Shown here in pieces: positions 36,310-44,132 of a stretch of 64,000 nucleotides of DNA. Source of the DNA: Tolypothrix tenuis PCC 7101 (lineage in GTDB: Bacteria > Cyanobacteriota > Cyanobacteriia > Cyanobacteriales > Nostocaceae). The notes under the pieces were generated by a model. That model worked only from the letters and a program-made list of their open reading frames with translations. It had not been told where the DNA came from and did not search any database. The stretch's first letter is position 1. Every line of letters begins with the position of its first letter. The stretch spans positions 2,291,977-2,355,976 of the forward strand of contig NZ_AP018248.1 of NCBI RefSeq assembly GCF_002368295.1, read 5' to 3'. Both the position numbers and the translations under genes were made by a program.

Positions 36310-36591
36310 ATCTAAGATAACCACTTTTGCCTGACATTTTATCTCGTTAAATTAAACAAAAATTGATCATGTGATACTGCACAAATTGAAAATATAAAGT
36401 TATATAGCCAAAATTGAGGATTTATTGACACAAATCTTAATTTAATCGGAAAAAATTGAATTGACAATTATCTATAGACCATTAATTAACAGGGCGAAAG
36501 GTTCTGTGCTTCTTACCTATTCCCTGTTTTCTTGCCTAAAAGTGCAGGCATTTTTCTTTTCGCGATAACATATAAGCGCGAAGCTCTATCT

Positions 36592-37452
36592 ATGGGTAGA
36601 TATGTAATGATGCCTCTACGTCAAACCTTAACCAAGCCAGACTTGCAACTGTCTTACCTAGAGTGGCACCAAGGTGAATTACCCTTACTACTGTTACACG
36701 GCTTAGGTGACCAAGCCCTTGTGTGGTCTAGCTTAGGGGATTATCTGGCAGCAGATTATCATATAGTTGCGCCAGATATGCGCGGTCATGGCGAAAGCAG
36801 CAAGCCGGAATCTCTATTAGATTACTCTTTTGAGAGTGCGATCGCGGATTTAGAAGCACTCATGGATCGTTTAGGATGGTCTAGTGCCCATGTTGTTAGT
36901 CATTCATGGACAGGTAAGTTAGCTGCAATTTGGGCGAGACAGCATCCAGAACGTTTACGCAGCATGATTCTGGTAGATCCGATTTTTATTTGGAAAATGC
37001 CCAACTTCTTCAAGTTGACATTTCCTCTGCTTTACCGTGTGTTACCTTTTCTCAAAAGTATGGGCCCCTTCGCTAGTTATGAGGAAGCTGAAAAGCAAGC
37101 GCAGCAGTTAAGCCAATATCAAGGCTGGACTTCCTTACATCAGCAGGCTTTTCAAGCCGGAGTCGAACAAAAACCCGATGGTAGTTGGGGTAGCAAATTT
37201 ACCATAGCTGCCCGCGATGGTATTTTTGAAGATGTGATGCGTGTAGCTGGGTTAACAGAACCTGTTTATATTCCAACTCTGTTTGTGCAACCACAAAAAG
37301 GCGTAAACCGCCAAGAATGGCAACTTAAACCCTACAAAACCTATCTCAAAAACTTAAGTCTCTGCCAAGTTCCTGGTAATCATTGGCCATTCTTGACAAA
37401 ACCAGAAGAATTTAACCGAACTGTGGAAGCTTTCTTAAAACAGCAGCAATGA
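36592..37452 (+). CDS. Alpha/beta-hydrolase
   Basis: A hydrolase of about 286 aa. The oxyanion-hole HG is in LLLHGLGDQ, and PDMRGHGESSKP is the typical loop after strand 4. The nucleophile elbow is VVSHSWTGK, with Ser in S-H-S-W-T, a variant of G-x-S-x-G. The catalytic His is in PGNHWPF near the C-terminus. The acid is probably in VDPIFIW or later. The substrate is unknown. The start is uncertain (ATG at 36592 used; 36607 and 36610 are alternatives); the longer reading begins with TTG and lacks homology. Confidence 0.86.
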   Translation: MGRYVMMPLRQTLTKPDLQLSYLEWHQGELPLLLLHGLGDQALVWSSLGDYLAADYHIVAPDMRGHGESSKPESLLDYSFESAIADLEALMDRLGWSSAHVVSHSWTGKLAAIWARQHPERLRSMILVDPIFIWKMPNFFKLTFPLLYRVLPFLKSMGPFASYEEAEKQAQQLSQYQGWTSLHQQAFQAGVEQKPDGSWGSKFTIAARDGIFEDVMRVAGLTEPVYIPTLFVQPQKGVNRQEWQLKPYKTYLKNLSLCQVPGNHWPFLTKPEEFNRTVEAFLKQQQ

Positions 37453-37510
37453 AATAAATCTCATGATCATTGAACGGGAAAGCTAAAACTTATCTGTAAT
37501 TATTAACTAT

Positions 37511-37562
37511 AAAGGATGAAGAAAATTGTTATGTCATTGCGAATTTTTCTTTTTCATCCTTT
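37511..37562. other. Inverted repeat upstream of the Ser/Thr kinase gene
   Basis: AAAGGATGAAGAAAA pairs with TTTTTCATCCTTT about 20 bases downstream, with one bulge. It lies 25 bp before the kinase start. It may be an mRNA leader hairpin or a small repeat. Confidence 0.4.
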
Positions 37563-37586
37563 ATCCTACATTTTTATATCTACGTC

Positions 37587-39278
37587 ATGAGCCTTTGTAT
37601 TAATCCCGCTTGTACTCAACCTCATCAATCAGGCCCGCAGGAATATCGCTTTTGTCAAACTTGTGGTTCTCAGTTGGACTTGCTGGAACGCTATCGGGTA
37701 ATGCGGCTGATATGCGATAACTCTGGCTTTAGTAAGGTTTATGAAGCATACGAAAAAGATACACCTAAAATCATTAAGGTATTACAAGCAAATCTTGGTG
37801 CTGACCCTAAAATAGTAGAATTATTTCAGCAAGAAGTAGCTGTATTGGGGCAATTAAATCATCCTGGTATACCGAAGGTTGATGGATACTTCCAATATAA
37901 AACCAGAGATGGTTTGCTGTTGCATTGCCTGGTAATGGAACAAATTAACGGGATTAATTTAGAGCAATGGCTTAAACAGCATGATAATGTGCCTATATCT
38001 CAATCACAAGCTATAGCTTGGTTGAAACAGTTGCTAGAAATTTTAGTGGTATTACATGGTAAGCAATACCTGCATCGAGATATTAAGCCATGTAATATTA
38101 TGATTCGTAATTCTCCAGAGAACCAGACTCAGGAAGATGGCGGAGATTTATTTTTAATTGATTTTGGCACAGCTAAAGAATTAGCCAAGTCTTTAACTGG
38201 GATAAATGCAATTATGTCATCTGGTTATAGCGCCCCAGAACAACTGCATGGTGAAGCTGTACCGCAATCAGATTTTTTTGCTTTGGGACGCACCTTTGTA
38301 TTTTTATTGACGGGATACCATCCCTTAGATATGTATGATATTCAGCATAATGTTTTGCACTGGCGCAATCGTGCCAATCATATCTCAACATTACTGTTAA
38401 ATTTAATTGATTGGTTGATGGCACCTGAGATAGAAAAACGCCCTGCCAATGCCCAAGAGATTTTACAGCGTTTAGAGGAAATCGAAAAGCAAATAAATGC
38501 AAATTCAACAGTCAATTTAGGGCAAAATATTCAAACTGAACAGCCATATTCACCAATTAGTAAAACTTTATTAACCAAACCCAAACCGCATCTTTTGTCA
38601 TTAATTGCTGCATTGATTGCTTCTTTAGGATTGCTGTGGGTGTTAGCTTTAATTCTAGGAAATTTAAAACTGAATTTTATCCCTAATTATGGACAAGCAC
38701 CGGAACGAAAAGGGAAGGTAGATTATTTTCCTTATGAGGAAGGTAGGGATAGCAAAGGGAGAGCAGCCGAATTTAATATTGCAGTGTTATCAGTTGAATA
38801 TAAGTGGCTGCTAGGCAGTAATTTTCAAATTAAATATAACGATAGTATTATTAGTTTAGAAGTTTTAAAGTTAAATTTAGAGCAAGAGGGTATACAAAAG
38901 ATTATGGAAAACCCTACAGAGATAATTTCTGTAGGTACAGCTTCTTGCGAGGGTGATGTTGCAACTGAACAAAGTCGGGCTTTAGAACGTTCTAAACAAA
39001 TCCAACTTTTAGCGAAAAAATTATTTAGTGGTACTGTCAAAAATTATCGCTTATTAAATTTGGGACAATTTCAACGCAGTGATTGTCAGGCAAATCAAGA
39101 CTTAACTGCATATCAAAGAAGTATTATTATTATTGGCGTGAAGCAGAAATCCGATGGTGTAATTCTGGATGAAGCTTTGAGAAATAGATTAGAGAAGAAG
39201 CCTTTTGCTGATTTTAAATTAGAAGATTATTCTTTAGGTTCGCCCCAAAAGTTTAAGACAATACCGAATAATTTATAG
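37587..39278 (+). CDS. Membrane-anchored Ser/Thr protein kinase with zinc-ribbon
   Basis: A 563-aa Hanks-type kinase typical of filamentous cyanobacteria. The N-terminal zinc-ribbon has Cys4, Cys9, Cys23 and Cys26. The kinase domain (about 35-305) has the ATP-binding Lys64 (IIKVL), the catalytic HRDIKPCN (Asp165) and the metal-binding DFG (Asp192). A membrane segment LLSLIAALIASLGLLWVLALIL near 335-358 is followed by an extracytoplasmic domain of about 200 residues (SVGTASCEGDVATEQSRALERSKQIQ) of unknown fold, possibly a sensor. A dispersed hairpin starts immediately after the stop codon. Confidence 0.92.
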   Translation: MSLCINPACTQPHQSGPQEYRFCQTCGSQLDLLERYRVMRLICDNSGFSKVYEAYEKDTPKIIKVLQANLGADPKIVELFQQEVAVLGQLNHPGIPKVDGYFQYKTRDGLLLHCLVMEQINGINLEQWLKQHDNVPISQSQAIAWLKQLLEILVVLHGKQYLHRDIKPCNIMIRNSPENQTQEDGGDLFLIDFGTAKELAKSLTGINAIMSSGYSAPEQLHGEAVPQSDFFALGRTFVFLLTGYHPLDMYDIQHNVLHWRNRANHISTLLLNLIDWLMAPEIEKRPANAQEILQRLEEIEKQINANSTVNLGQNIQTEQPYSPISKTLLTKPKPHLLSLIAALIASLGLLWVLALILGNLKLNFIPNYGQAPERKGKVDYFPYEEGRDSKGRAAEFNIAVLSVEYKWLLGSNFQIKYNDSIISLEVLKLNLEQEGIQKIMENPTEIISVGTASCEGDVATEQSRALERSKQIQLLAKKLFSGTVKNYRLLNLGQFQRSDCQANQDLTAYQRSIIIIGVKQKSDGVILDEALRNRLEKKPFADFKLEDYSLGSPQKFKTIPNNL

Positions 39279-39311
39279 TAAGATGCGTTAGCCAAAAGCT
39301 AACGCATCTTA
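39279..39311. repeat. GATGCGTTA hairpin repeat, copy 2
   Basis: Stem TAAGATGCGTTAGC / GCTAACGCATCTTA with loop CAAAA, starting the base after the kinase stop codon. It may act as a 3'-end stabiliser but has no U-run. Confidence 0.75.
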
Positions 39312-39322
39312 CAGATGATTGA

Positions 39323-39430
39323 TATAGCATTCCTATGAGATTTGTGAAAAAACAAACTACATTTATATTTCCTGATTTCCTACTTCCTATTTTCAAGAGT
39401 AATTTCACCACTCATTGTAGGATTGCTATA
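39323..39430. repeat. TATAGCA-family MITE-like element
   Basis: Ends TATAGCATTCCTA and TAGGATTGCTATA are 12/13 inverted repeats around a 108-bp pyrimidine-rich interior. It lies between the kinase gene and a minus-strand small gene. Only one copy is seen in this window. Confidence 0.55.
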
Positions 39431-39513
39431 TATTACAAGGGTTTTTTGAATTGGAATTAATTACAGCTTGTGTTATGCGATCGCCCCAAGGTTTTTTCGC
39501 TGAAAACTAGTCA

Positions 39514-39819
39514 TTAACCCTTTTTCATATCACGAGCCATGTTGAGGTAGTAATCCATTTTGGCATTAGAACGGCGACGGTTAGCGGGAGTTTCCACTGG
39601 AGTATTTTGCTTAGTTTCTATTTGTTGTGGAGGTTCAACCCGCTTTGTACCTTGCGCTGCATCAGATTCTAAAAAGTAACCAGACTCAGTTAATCCCAAG
39701 AGTTTGGCGAAAAAACCAAAGAAACTTTTGACAACATTTACAAATTTATTCCAAATGACAGAAAGAAAACCTTCAACACGAAGGTACAAGTTTTGGAGAA
39801 TTTGTGTTAAACGAGACAT
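39514..39819 (-). CDS. Conserved small cyanobacterial protein of unknown function
   Basis: A 101-aa protein. An amphipathic/hydrophobic N-terminal half (RLTQILQNLYLRVEGFLSVIWNKFVNVVKSFFGFFAKLLGL) is followed by a polar, disordered C-terminus ending NRRRSNAKMDYYLNMARDMKKG. Similar short proteins are sometimes mislabelled threonine dehydratase, for which there is no support here. It may bind membranes peripherally. Confidence 0.68.
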   Translation of the reverse strand: MSRLTQILQNLYLRVEGFLSVIWNKFVNVVKSFFGFFAKLLGLTESGYFLESDAAQGTKRVEPPQQIETKQNTPVETPANRRRSNAKMDYYLNMARDMKKG

Positions 39820-39996
39820 AGTAGCCCCCTAAATTGATGATTTAAGAAATTTTGATCTAATTTTATGATGATTGCATGATATAGCTAAACGTCTCTGTCA
39901 GTAGATGTGTTTTGCTGTGCGGCCAGGCTAAAAGAAAATAAAGAAGACAACAGGGTAATATTTTTACCACGGAACGCCATTTGATATGGAATACTG

Positions 39997-40449
39997 ATGA
40001 ATAAAGTACCAAAAATAGACCGTCAACGAGAGCATCAAGCCAACGAACGCACTTTTTTAGCTTGGTTGCGTACTTCGATCGCACTCATTGGGTTTGGATT
40101 TGCGATCGCTAGATTTGGTTTATTTTTAAATCAGCTGGATGTAGCCATCACCCACAGAGAACCTGATGTACATCACTTATTCAATTCGGAAAATTTAGGG
40201 ATTGTCTTAGTAATTTTTGGGATTGTCACGATCGCTTTAGCTGCATGGCAATACAATCGGGTTTTCTGGCAAATTGAACGAGGTAATTATCAACCTCATC
40301 GTCTATCAGTATGGATAATGACAGGAGCCGTGATGATTTTCGGGCTTCTCAGTATTCCTATTCTATTGTTGCGTAATCCAGTTTCACCTCGCCCATCGCC
40401 TGTGATTAATCAACCCCAATCTGCTTTGGGTAAGGAACAAGGGAGATGA
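39997..40449 (+). CDS. DUF202 (YidH-like) membrane protein
   Basis: A 150-aa protein with the DUF202 signature: REHQANERTFLAWLRTSIALIGFGFAIARF, then two further membrane segments (LGIVLVIFGIVTIALAAWQYNRV, and VWIMTGAVMIFGLLSIPILLL). The function of the family is unknown. A C-terminal Pro/Ser-rich tail of about 25 residues is likely disordered. Confidence 0.9.
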   Translation: MNKVPKIDRQREHQANERTFLAWLRTSIALIGFGFAIARFGLFLNQLDVAITHREPDVHHLFNSENLGIVLVIFGIVTIALAAWQYNRVFWQIERGNYQPHRLSVWIMTGAVMIFGLLSIPILLLRNPVSPRPSPVINQPQSALGKEQGR

Positions 40450-40621
40450 GGGGACAAAAATATAAACTTAGTCTGGGAAACGCAAGGGTGGGTATCAAAC
40501 CGAATCTTTCCTTTTCCACCGGAGAATGAATTTTCAGGATAAGGTATTTCCAAGAAATAAATCATTCCATCTTGTGGGGCGGGCATCTTGCCCGCTACAT
40601 AAACTGGGCGGACAAGATGTC

Positions 40622-41036
40622 ATAGGTGTCAACTTAAGCTAAAAGCTATATACGGTGAGTGTTGTACAAAAACCCTCGCCCTCATCCCCTAACCCCTTCT
40701 CCCTGAGCTATCCATTACCCGGATCTTTCTCAACATTTACGAGAGTATTCACTCACGCTTTTTATAACCCTGATTCCTTCGTCATCAATTCTCAATAAAA
40801 ACCTAATTTTAGCGAGAAGACTAAGAGTTAATCTGTCAAGTATGTTTGACACCTCAGTGTTCAAGATGCCCACAAAATAAGCATTTCAAGATTGTAAAGA
40901 AAGATGTGACTAATGGATAGCTCCCTGAGGGAGAAGGGGAATTAAATCTCTTGCTCCCCTCTCCTGGTGGGAGAGGGGCTGGGGGTGAGGGCTAAACCTT
41001 GCAACCAAGAGGGTTTCACGTTAAGTTGATACGTAT
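40622..41036. repeat. GTGTCAACTTAA-family MITE-like element (level 2), split copy
   Basis: Terminal inverted repeats GTGTCAACTTAA and TTAAGTTGATAC. It is flanked by the 11-bp duplication GACAAGATGTC (40611-40621 and 41037-41047). Without the inserted 213-bp element and one 9-bp duplicate it is 193 bp, and it matches the reverse complement of the 195-bp copy at 48173-48367 along its length. Confidence 0.85.
40708..40920. repeat. CTATCCATTA MITE-like element (level 3)
   Basis: 213 bp with perfect 10-bp inverted ends CTATCCATTA / TAATGGATAG and a perfect 9-bp target duplication CTCCCTGAG (40699-40707 and 40921-40929). It sits exactly in the loop of a CCCCTTCTCC / GGAGAAGGGG hairpin of the level-2 element. 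It carries no open frame of note. Confidence 0.88.
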
Positions 41037-41102
41037 GACAAGATGTCCACCCCACAATAAATACTGGGATATTCTTTTATTTGGAAGTCCCTAATAGCTC
41101 AT

Positions 41103-41603
41103 TCAATCCGCCTGTTCTGCTTTCTCTACTGTGTCGTCGTTCACTCCCAAAGTAAAAGCTAAAGGGATGCGCGATGGATAGGCTTTGACTACCTCTCGGT
41201 AAACATCGTAGTTTGTGGGGAATATCTTCTGTTGAGAATCCACTTTATAGCTCACCTTATACTCTACGGTTTTTAATAATTCTGGCTGACTTACCTCTTG
41301 TTGAGGTTTTTTACGCTGTTCCACCTCGCTGACAGTAGGACGGGGTGGAAGCGCAGGCCACCATAAACCCCGATCATCAGGGCCAGTCACCGCACCTTCT
41401 GGCTTGATACCATTGCGATTGAGTAAAGATGTAGTAGCAAAGTTTTCAAATTCTGGTGATGGCTGATTAATATATTTCACGCGCCAGGTATAAGTCGTCA
41501 GCGCTGTGGCTTCATAATCGCTACTACTAACTGTACTGCAACTGCTGAGAGTTAGCGCCGTGAGCATCACCGCAGTTAAAGGCAAAAATCTGGTTATTTT
41601 CAT
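41103..41603 (-). CDS. Lipoprotein of unknown function
   Basis: A 166-aa protein with signal peptide and lipobox (LTALTLSSC), starting MKITRFLPL. The mature domain has YTWRVKYINQPSPEFENFATTSLLNRNG, a WWPALPPRP motif and PSRIPLAFTLGVND. I do not recognise the family. The ATG at 41603 is preferred over one eight codons upstream. An 11-unit 21-bp tandem repeat begins 33 bp upstream of the start. Confidence 0.72.
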   Translation of the reverse strand: MKITRFLPLTAVMLTALTLSSCSTVSSSDYEATALTTYTWRVKYINQPSPEFENFATTSLLNRNGIKPEGAVTGPDDRGLWWPALPPRPTVSEVEQRKKPQQEVSQPELLKTVEYKVSYKVDSQQKIFPTNYDVYREVVKAYPSRIPLAFTLGVNDDTVEKAEQAD

Positions 41604-42022
41604 CTGCTTTCGGAATAGCTGTCTCACGAATGAAGCAAAAAGCCTCGTTCACGGAGTAAAAAGCCTCGCTCACGGAGTAAAAAGCCTCGTTCACGAAGCA
41701 AAAAGCCTCGTTCACGGAGTAAAAAGCCTCGTTCACGGAGTAAAAAGCCTCGCTCACGGAGTAAAAAGCCTCGTTCACCGAGCAAAAAGCCTCGTTGACG
41801 AAGCAAAAAGCCTCGTGCGCGGAGCAAAAAGCCTCGTTGACGAAGCAAAAAGCCTCATTCATGGAGTTCAACTATTTATAGAAGTCCTCTTTTCATCTTA
41901 ATTCCATCACATAAGCCAGGCTTATCAATACTATCTGTAATTATTTGTCAAGTCTAGTTGACTTTTTGTAACAATTTTGTTAAATTTATTTACATAAAGT
42001 AACAAACCAAAGAAAAACAACT
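41604..42022. other. Spacer with 21-bp tandem array and psb34-like promoter
   Basis: The tandem array occupies 41637-41867. The rest (41870-42022) is AT-rich and should contain the promoter of the plus-strand psb34-like gene; no clear operator is visible. Confidence 0.6.
41637..41867. repeat. 21-bp tandem repeat, 11 units
   Basis: Unit AAAAAGCCTCGTTCACGGAGT with few substitutions, mostly at positions 12-21. Because 21 is a multiple of three, frames stay open on both strands. The minus-strand frames encode heptapeptide repeats such as NEAFYSV or RERGFLL. It lies directly upstream of the minus-strand lipoprotein gene. Confidence 0.95.
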
Positions 42023-42193
42023 ATGTATACCACCATTAACGAAGACGGCGTTCTCAATAACTATGCAACTGAACCCCAAATGTATTACGCTGAGTACCCT
42101 GCAATTTGGGAACAACGCAAATATGTAATACAGGCTGTTTTCGCTACTTTAATAGTCACAACTTTAGCTTTAGTAGGTTTCAGCGTTAGCTAA
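42023..42193 (+). CDS. psb34: Psb34 / Ssl1498-family light-harvesting-like small protein
   Basis: A 56-aa single-pass protein. MYTTINEDGVLNNYATEPQM, then YYAEYPAIWEQRKYVIQ and a membrane helix AVFATLIVTTLALVGFSVS. The N-terminal NEDGVLNNYA.EP..YYAEYP block is the hallmark of the Ssl1498 family, known as Psb34 in photosystem II assembly intermediates, where it binds near CP47. It would sit in the thylakoid membrane. A terminator follows 54 bp after the stop. Confidence 0.86.
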   Translation: MYTTINEDGVLNNYATEPQMYYAEYPAIWEQRKYVIQAVFATLIVTTLALVGFSVS

Positions 42194-42528
42194 GATTTTT
42201 GCAATTCGCTATCTGTATCTCTCATCGTCATTTGAACTTCTCCCATCAACCTCGGTTAGTTTCGCCGGGGTTTTTTGTTGCTCAGAGGTAGCTCAAAGAA
42301 GTCAGTACTTGAAAACATGACCTTTACTTATATATCAAATTTCCCTGACTTATGTCAGAATTTTTTAGCCAAAAAGTGCCTGAAAAGCTTACTTTTTCGC
42401 CTATGAATGAATTTTTCTGAAATTATTATTGATTTACGACGCTGCTGATTCGCTTTTGGGGTGTACGCTCGATATACAGTAACTTTCACAATTGATTGTT
42501 GCCATAATTGACACCTTGAGGTAATACC
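42194..42528. other. Spacer between psb34-like and pentapeptide-repeat genes
   Basis: It contains the terminator and otherwise AT-rich DNA; a short minus-strand frame here has no support. The last 40 bp include GAGGTAATACC just upstream of the ATG at 42529, with GAGGT as ribosome-binding site. Confidence 0.5.
42248..42276 (+). terminator. Rho-independent terminator of the psb34-like gene
   Basis: Stem AACCTCGG / CCGGGGTT (one G-T pair), 9-base loop, then TTTTTT. It lies 54 bp past the stop codon. Confidence 0.85.
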
Positions 42529-43032
42529 ATGAGAAATTATGCTGACAAACAGGACTTCATTTTGAGTCAAAGTAGAGATTTCAGCGGATGTGACTTGAGC
42601 GGAATAGACCTGAGAGCAGTTGATTTGAGTGGTATTAATTTTGTGGGAGCAGATTTGCGTGGTGCAAATTTGTGCGGTTCTATTCTTGTGGGTGCTAACC
42701 TGCGTCAGGCCAATCTGATGCAGGCTTCTTTATGTGGCGCTGATTTAAGTGAGGCGGATTTGACTGAAGCTAAATTAATTGAAGCATCGTTAATTGAAGC
42801 AAACTTAGTGCGAGCTAATCTCGCAGGAGCGAAACTCTGTGGTGCAAAATTATTAGAAGCTAATTTAACTGAAGCTAATTTAATTGGTGCAGATTTAACA
42901 TGGGCAAATCTTACTGAGGCTAACTTAATTGAAGCTAAACTTTGGGGAAGTATTTTAACTCATACAAGGCTGGTGGATGCGATTATGCCTGATGGCACAA
43001 TTCAGGAGCCGCAAATCATATTTGTTGCTTAA
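42529..43032 (+). CDS. Pentapeptide-repeat protein
   Basis: A 167-aa protein made of about 25 A(D/N)LXX repeats from residue 22 to about 150, with examples ADLRGANLCGS and ANLTEANLIGADL. This predicts a right-handed quadrilateral beta-helix. The last 20 residues (LVDAIMPDGTIQEPQIIFVA) are outside the repeat. Function is unknown; such proteins are numerous in heterocystous cyanobacteria. Its stop codon is the left boundary of a tandem duplication with the fraE tail. Confidence 0.92.
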   Translation: MRNYADKQDFILSQSRDFSGCDLSGIDLRAVDLSGINFVGADLRGANLCGSILVGANLRQANLMQASLCGADLSEADLTEAKLIEASLIEANLVRANLAGAKLCGAKLLEANLTEANLIGADLTWANLTEANLIEAKLWGSILTHTRLVDAIMPDGTIQEPQIIFVA

Positions 43033-43045
43033 ATATTATGACCAC

Positions 43046-43072
43046 GTAGGATGCGTTAATAACGCATCCTAC
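43046..43072. repeat. GATGCGTTA hairpin repeat, copy 3 (short form)
   Basis: GTAGGATGCGTTA / TAACGCATCCTAC with almost no loop, in unit A of the duplication. It is the shortened version of the hairpin in unit B. Confidence 0.7.
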
Positions 43073-43146
43073 ATAATTAAAATTCGCGGCGTGAGAAGAC
43101 CAAGATTGCGATCGCTAACTTTTGCTTAAATAATTATGACCATGTC

Positions 43147-43175
43147 GGATGCGTTACGCTGTCGCTAACGCATCC
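43147..43175. repeat. GATGCGTTA hairpin repeat, copy 4
   Basis: GGATGCGTTACG..CGCTAACGCATCC, in unit B of the duplication, immediately 3' of the fraE stop. Confidence 0.7.
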
Positions 43176-43183
43176 TACGATGA

Positions 43184-43984
43184 TTAAAATTCGCGGCGTG
43201 AAAAGACTAAGATTGCGATCGCTAAGAGCAAGGCGCTGTAGATTAAGCCATAGCCAGCATTAGCAATCAGCGCACTTGGTTCTGGTAATGCTTGCAAACC
43301 ATAAACAGCGTAGTTCTTTAAATCTAAACGCGATAAATCTGGCAATATCAGATACAAAGCTTGAGTAAGTTGTTGAATACCTGGGCTATTGCTCAGTTTC
43401 CCAAATTTCAATAAATCTTGGGTGATGTTACCCAATAAATATACAGCTAAAGTTAAAACTATCGCTAATAGGGAACTAGTAAATACGCCCAAACTAATAG
43501 CCACAGCAGCAATTAAAGATGTTTGCAAAAATAAAAAAACTGCGGCAATTACAATACTATTTGCGGAATGATGGATATGTCCAAATTGTAAAAATATCAA
43601 ATAAATGCCAGTCATAATGGCAATTAGTAAGGCGAGGACAGCCGATAAACCCAAGTATTTACCAGTAATAAATTCACTGCGACTAATGGGTTTGGCAATT
43701 AACATCAAAACAGTACGCTTTTCTATTTCTTTGTTAACTAGTCCAGTACCGACAAATACAGCCACAATTAAGGCAATCACACTCATAGCTGCAATACCAA
43801 AGTCCAAAAACATTTTGCCATCGGTATTAGCCGCAACTTCAGGTAATAAACGGATAGCGGCGGCGAGTATGAGGATGTACACACCGATAATATAAAGAAT
43901 GCGATCGCGAATTACTTCCTGAAATACATTCTTAGCGATCACAAAAATTCTACTGAAATTCAGCATATCTAATGAATGTTGCAT
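43184..43984 (-). CDS. fraE: ABC-2-type permease FraE
   Basis: A 266-aa ABC-2-family permease with six hydrophobic segments: RILYIIGVYILILAAAI, MSVIALIVAVFVGTGLVN, GLSAVLALLIAIMTGIYL, FLFLQTSLIAAVAISLG and LIYSALLLAIAILVF. KEIEKRTVLMLIAKPISRSEFI is typical of this family (NosY/CcmB-like). It follows fraC and fraD in the order known from Anabaena, where FraE is needed for filament integrity. An ATG at 43966 is an alternative start. A MITE separates it from fraD. Confidence 0.85.
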   Translation of the reverse strand: MQHSLDMLNFSRIFVIAKNVFQEVIRDRILYIIGVYILILAAAIRLLPEVAANTDGKMFLDFGIAAMSVIALIVAVFVGTGLVNKEIEKRTVLMLIAKPISRSEFITGKYLGLSAVLALLIAIMTGIYLIFLQFGHIHHSANSIVIAAVFLFLQTSLIAAVAISLGVFTSSLLAIVLTLAVYLLGNITQDLLKFGKLSNSPGIQQLTQALYLILPDLSRLDLKNYAVYGLQALPEPSALIANAGYGLIYSALLLAIAILVFSRREF

Positions 43985-44010
43985 TTTAGAAATATAGTTG
44001 AAATTAATTT

Positions 44011-44132
44011 AGGGATTTTTAGAAAATAAATTATCCAATTTAATCAGATAATATTTTTCTTTTTCTCCCTGCCCCCCGCTCCCTGCCCTTCTGCCAAGAA
44101 AGTGATGGTATATTTTTTAGTTGTAAGTCCCT
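44011..44132. repeat. TA-type MITE-like element, copy 1 (fraD-fraE gap)
   Basis: Inverted ends AGGGATTTTTA and the complement-related TTGTAAGTCCCT. In reverse complement it matches the element at 53681-53804 throughout, including the G-rich centre and the GATAATTTATTTTCT segment. Its end provides the TAG stop codon of fraD. Confidence 0.8.

Larger units (their letters stand above)
40574..41055. repeat. Outer hairpin repeat (level 1), interrupted
   Basis: Arms GTGGGGCGGGCATCTTGCCC (from 40574) and the complement-like GGGCGGACAAGATG / TCCACCCCAC (ending 41055) form one long imperfect hairpin, split inside its right arm by the 193-bp element. The uninterrupted length would be about 56 bp. Confidence 0.7.
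40450..41102. other. Gene-free region filled by nested mobile repeats
   Basis: Most of this spacer is the three-level nest at 40574-41055. The remaining parts show no gene. A partial end of the TA-type element family (ATTTGGAAGTCCCTAA, about 41080-41095) lies next to the lipoprotein stop. Confidence 0.75.
43025..43225. repeat. Tandem duplication spanning the end of the pentapeptide gene to the end of fraE
   Basis: Unit A (43025-43118) and unit B (43122-43225) share TTGCTTAAAT..TTATGACCA, a GATGCGTTA hairpin, then ATTAAAATTCGCGGCGTGA and AGATTGCGATCGCTAA. Unit B encodes the last residues of fraE (FSRREF and the preceding codons); unit A is a non-coding copy. The hairpin in unit A is shorter (its centre lacks about 8 bases). 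Confidence 0.8.

Noticed and set aside
41637..41867. CRISPR array
   Set aside because: Units are contiguous without spacers, and no cas gene is near.
41527..41901. Heptapeptide-repeat frames on both strands at the 21-bp array
   Set aside because: They are automatic consequences of a 21-bp unit. Substitutions show no sign of selection on one frame, so none is called as a gene, though the array is reported as a finding.
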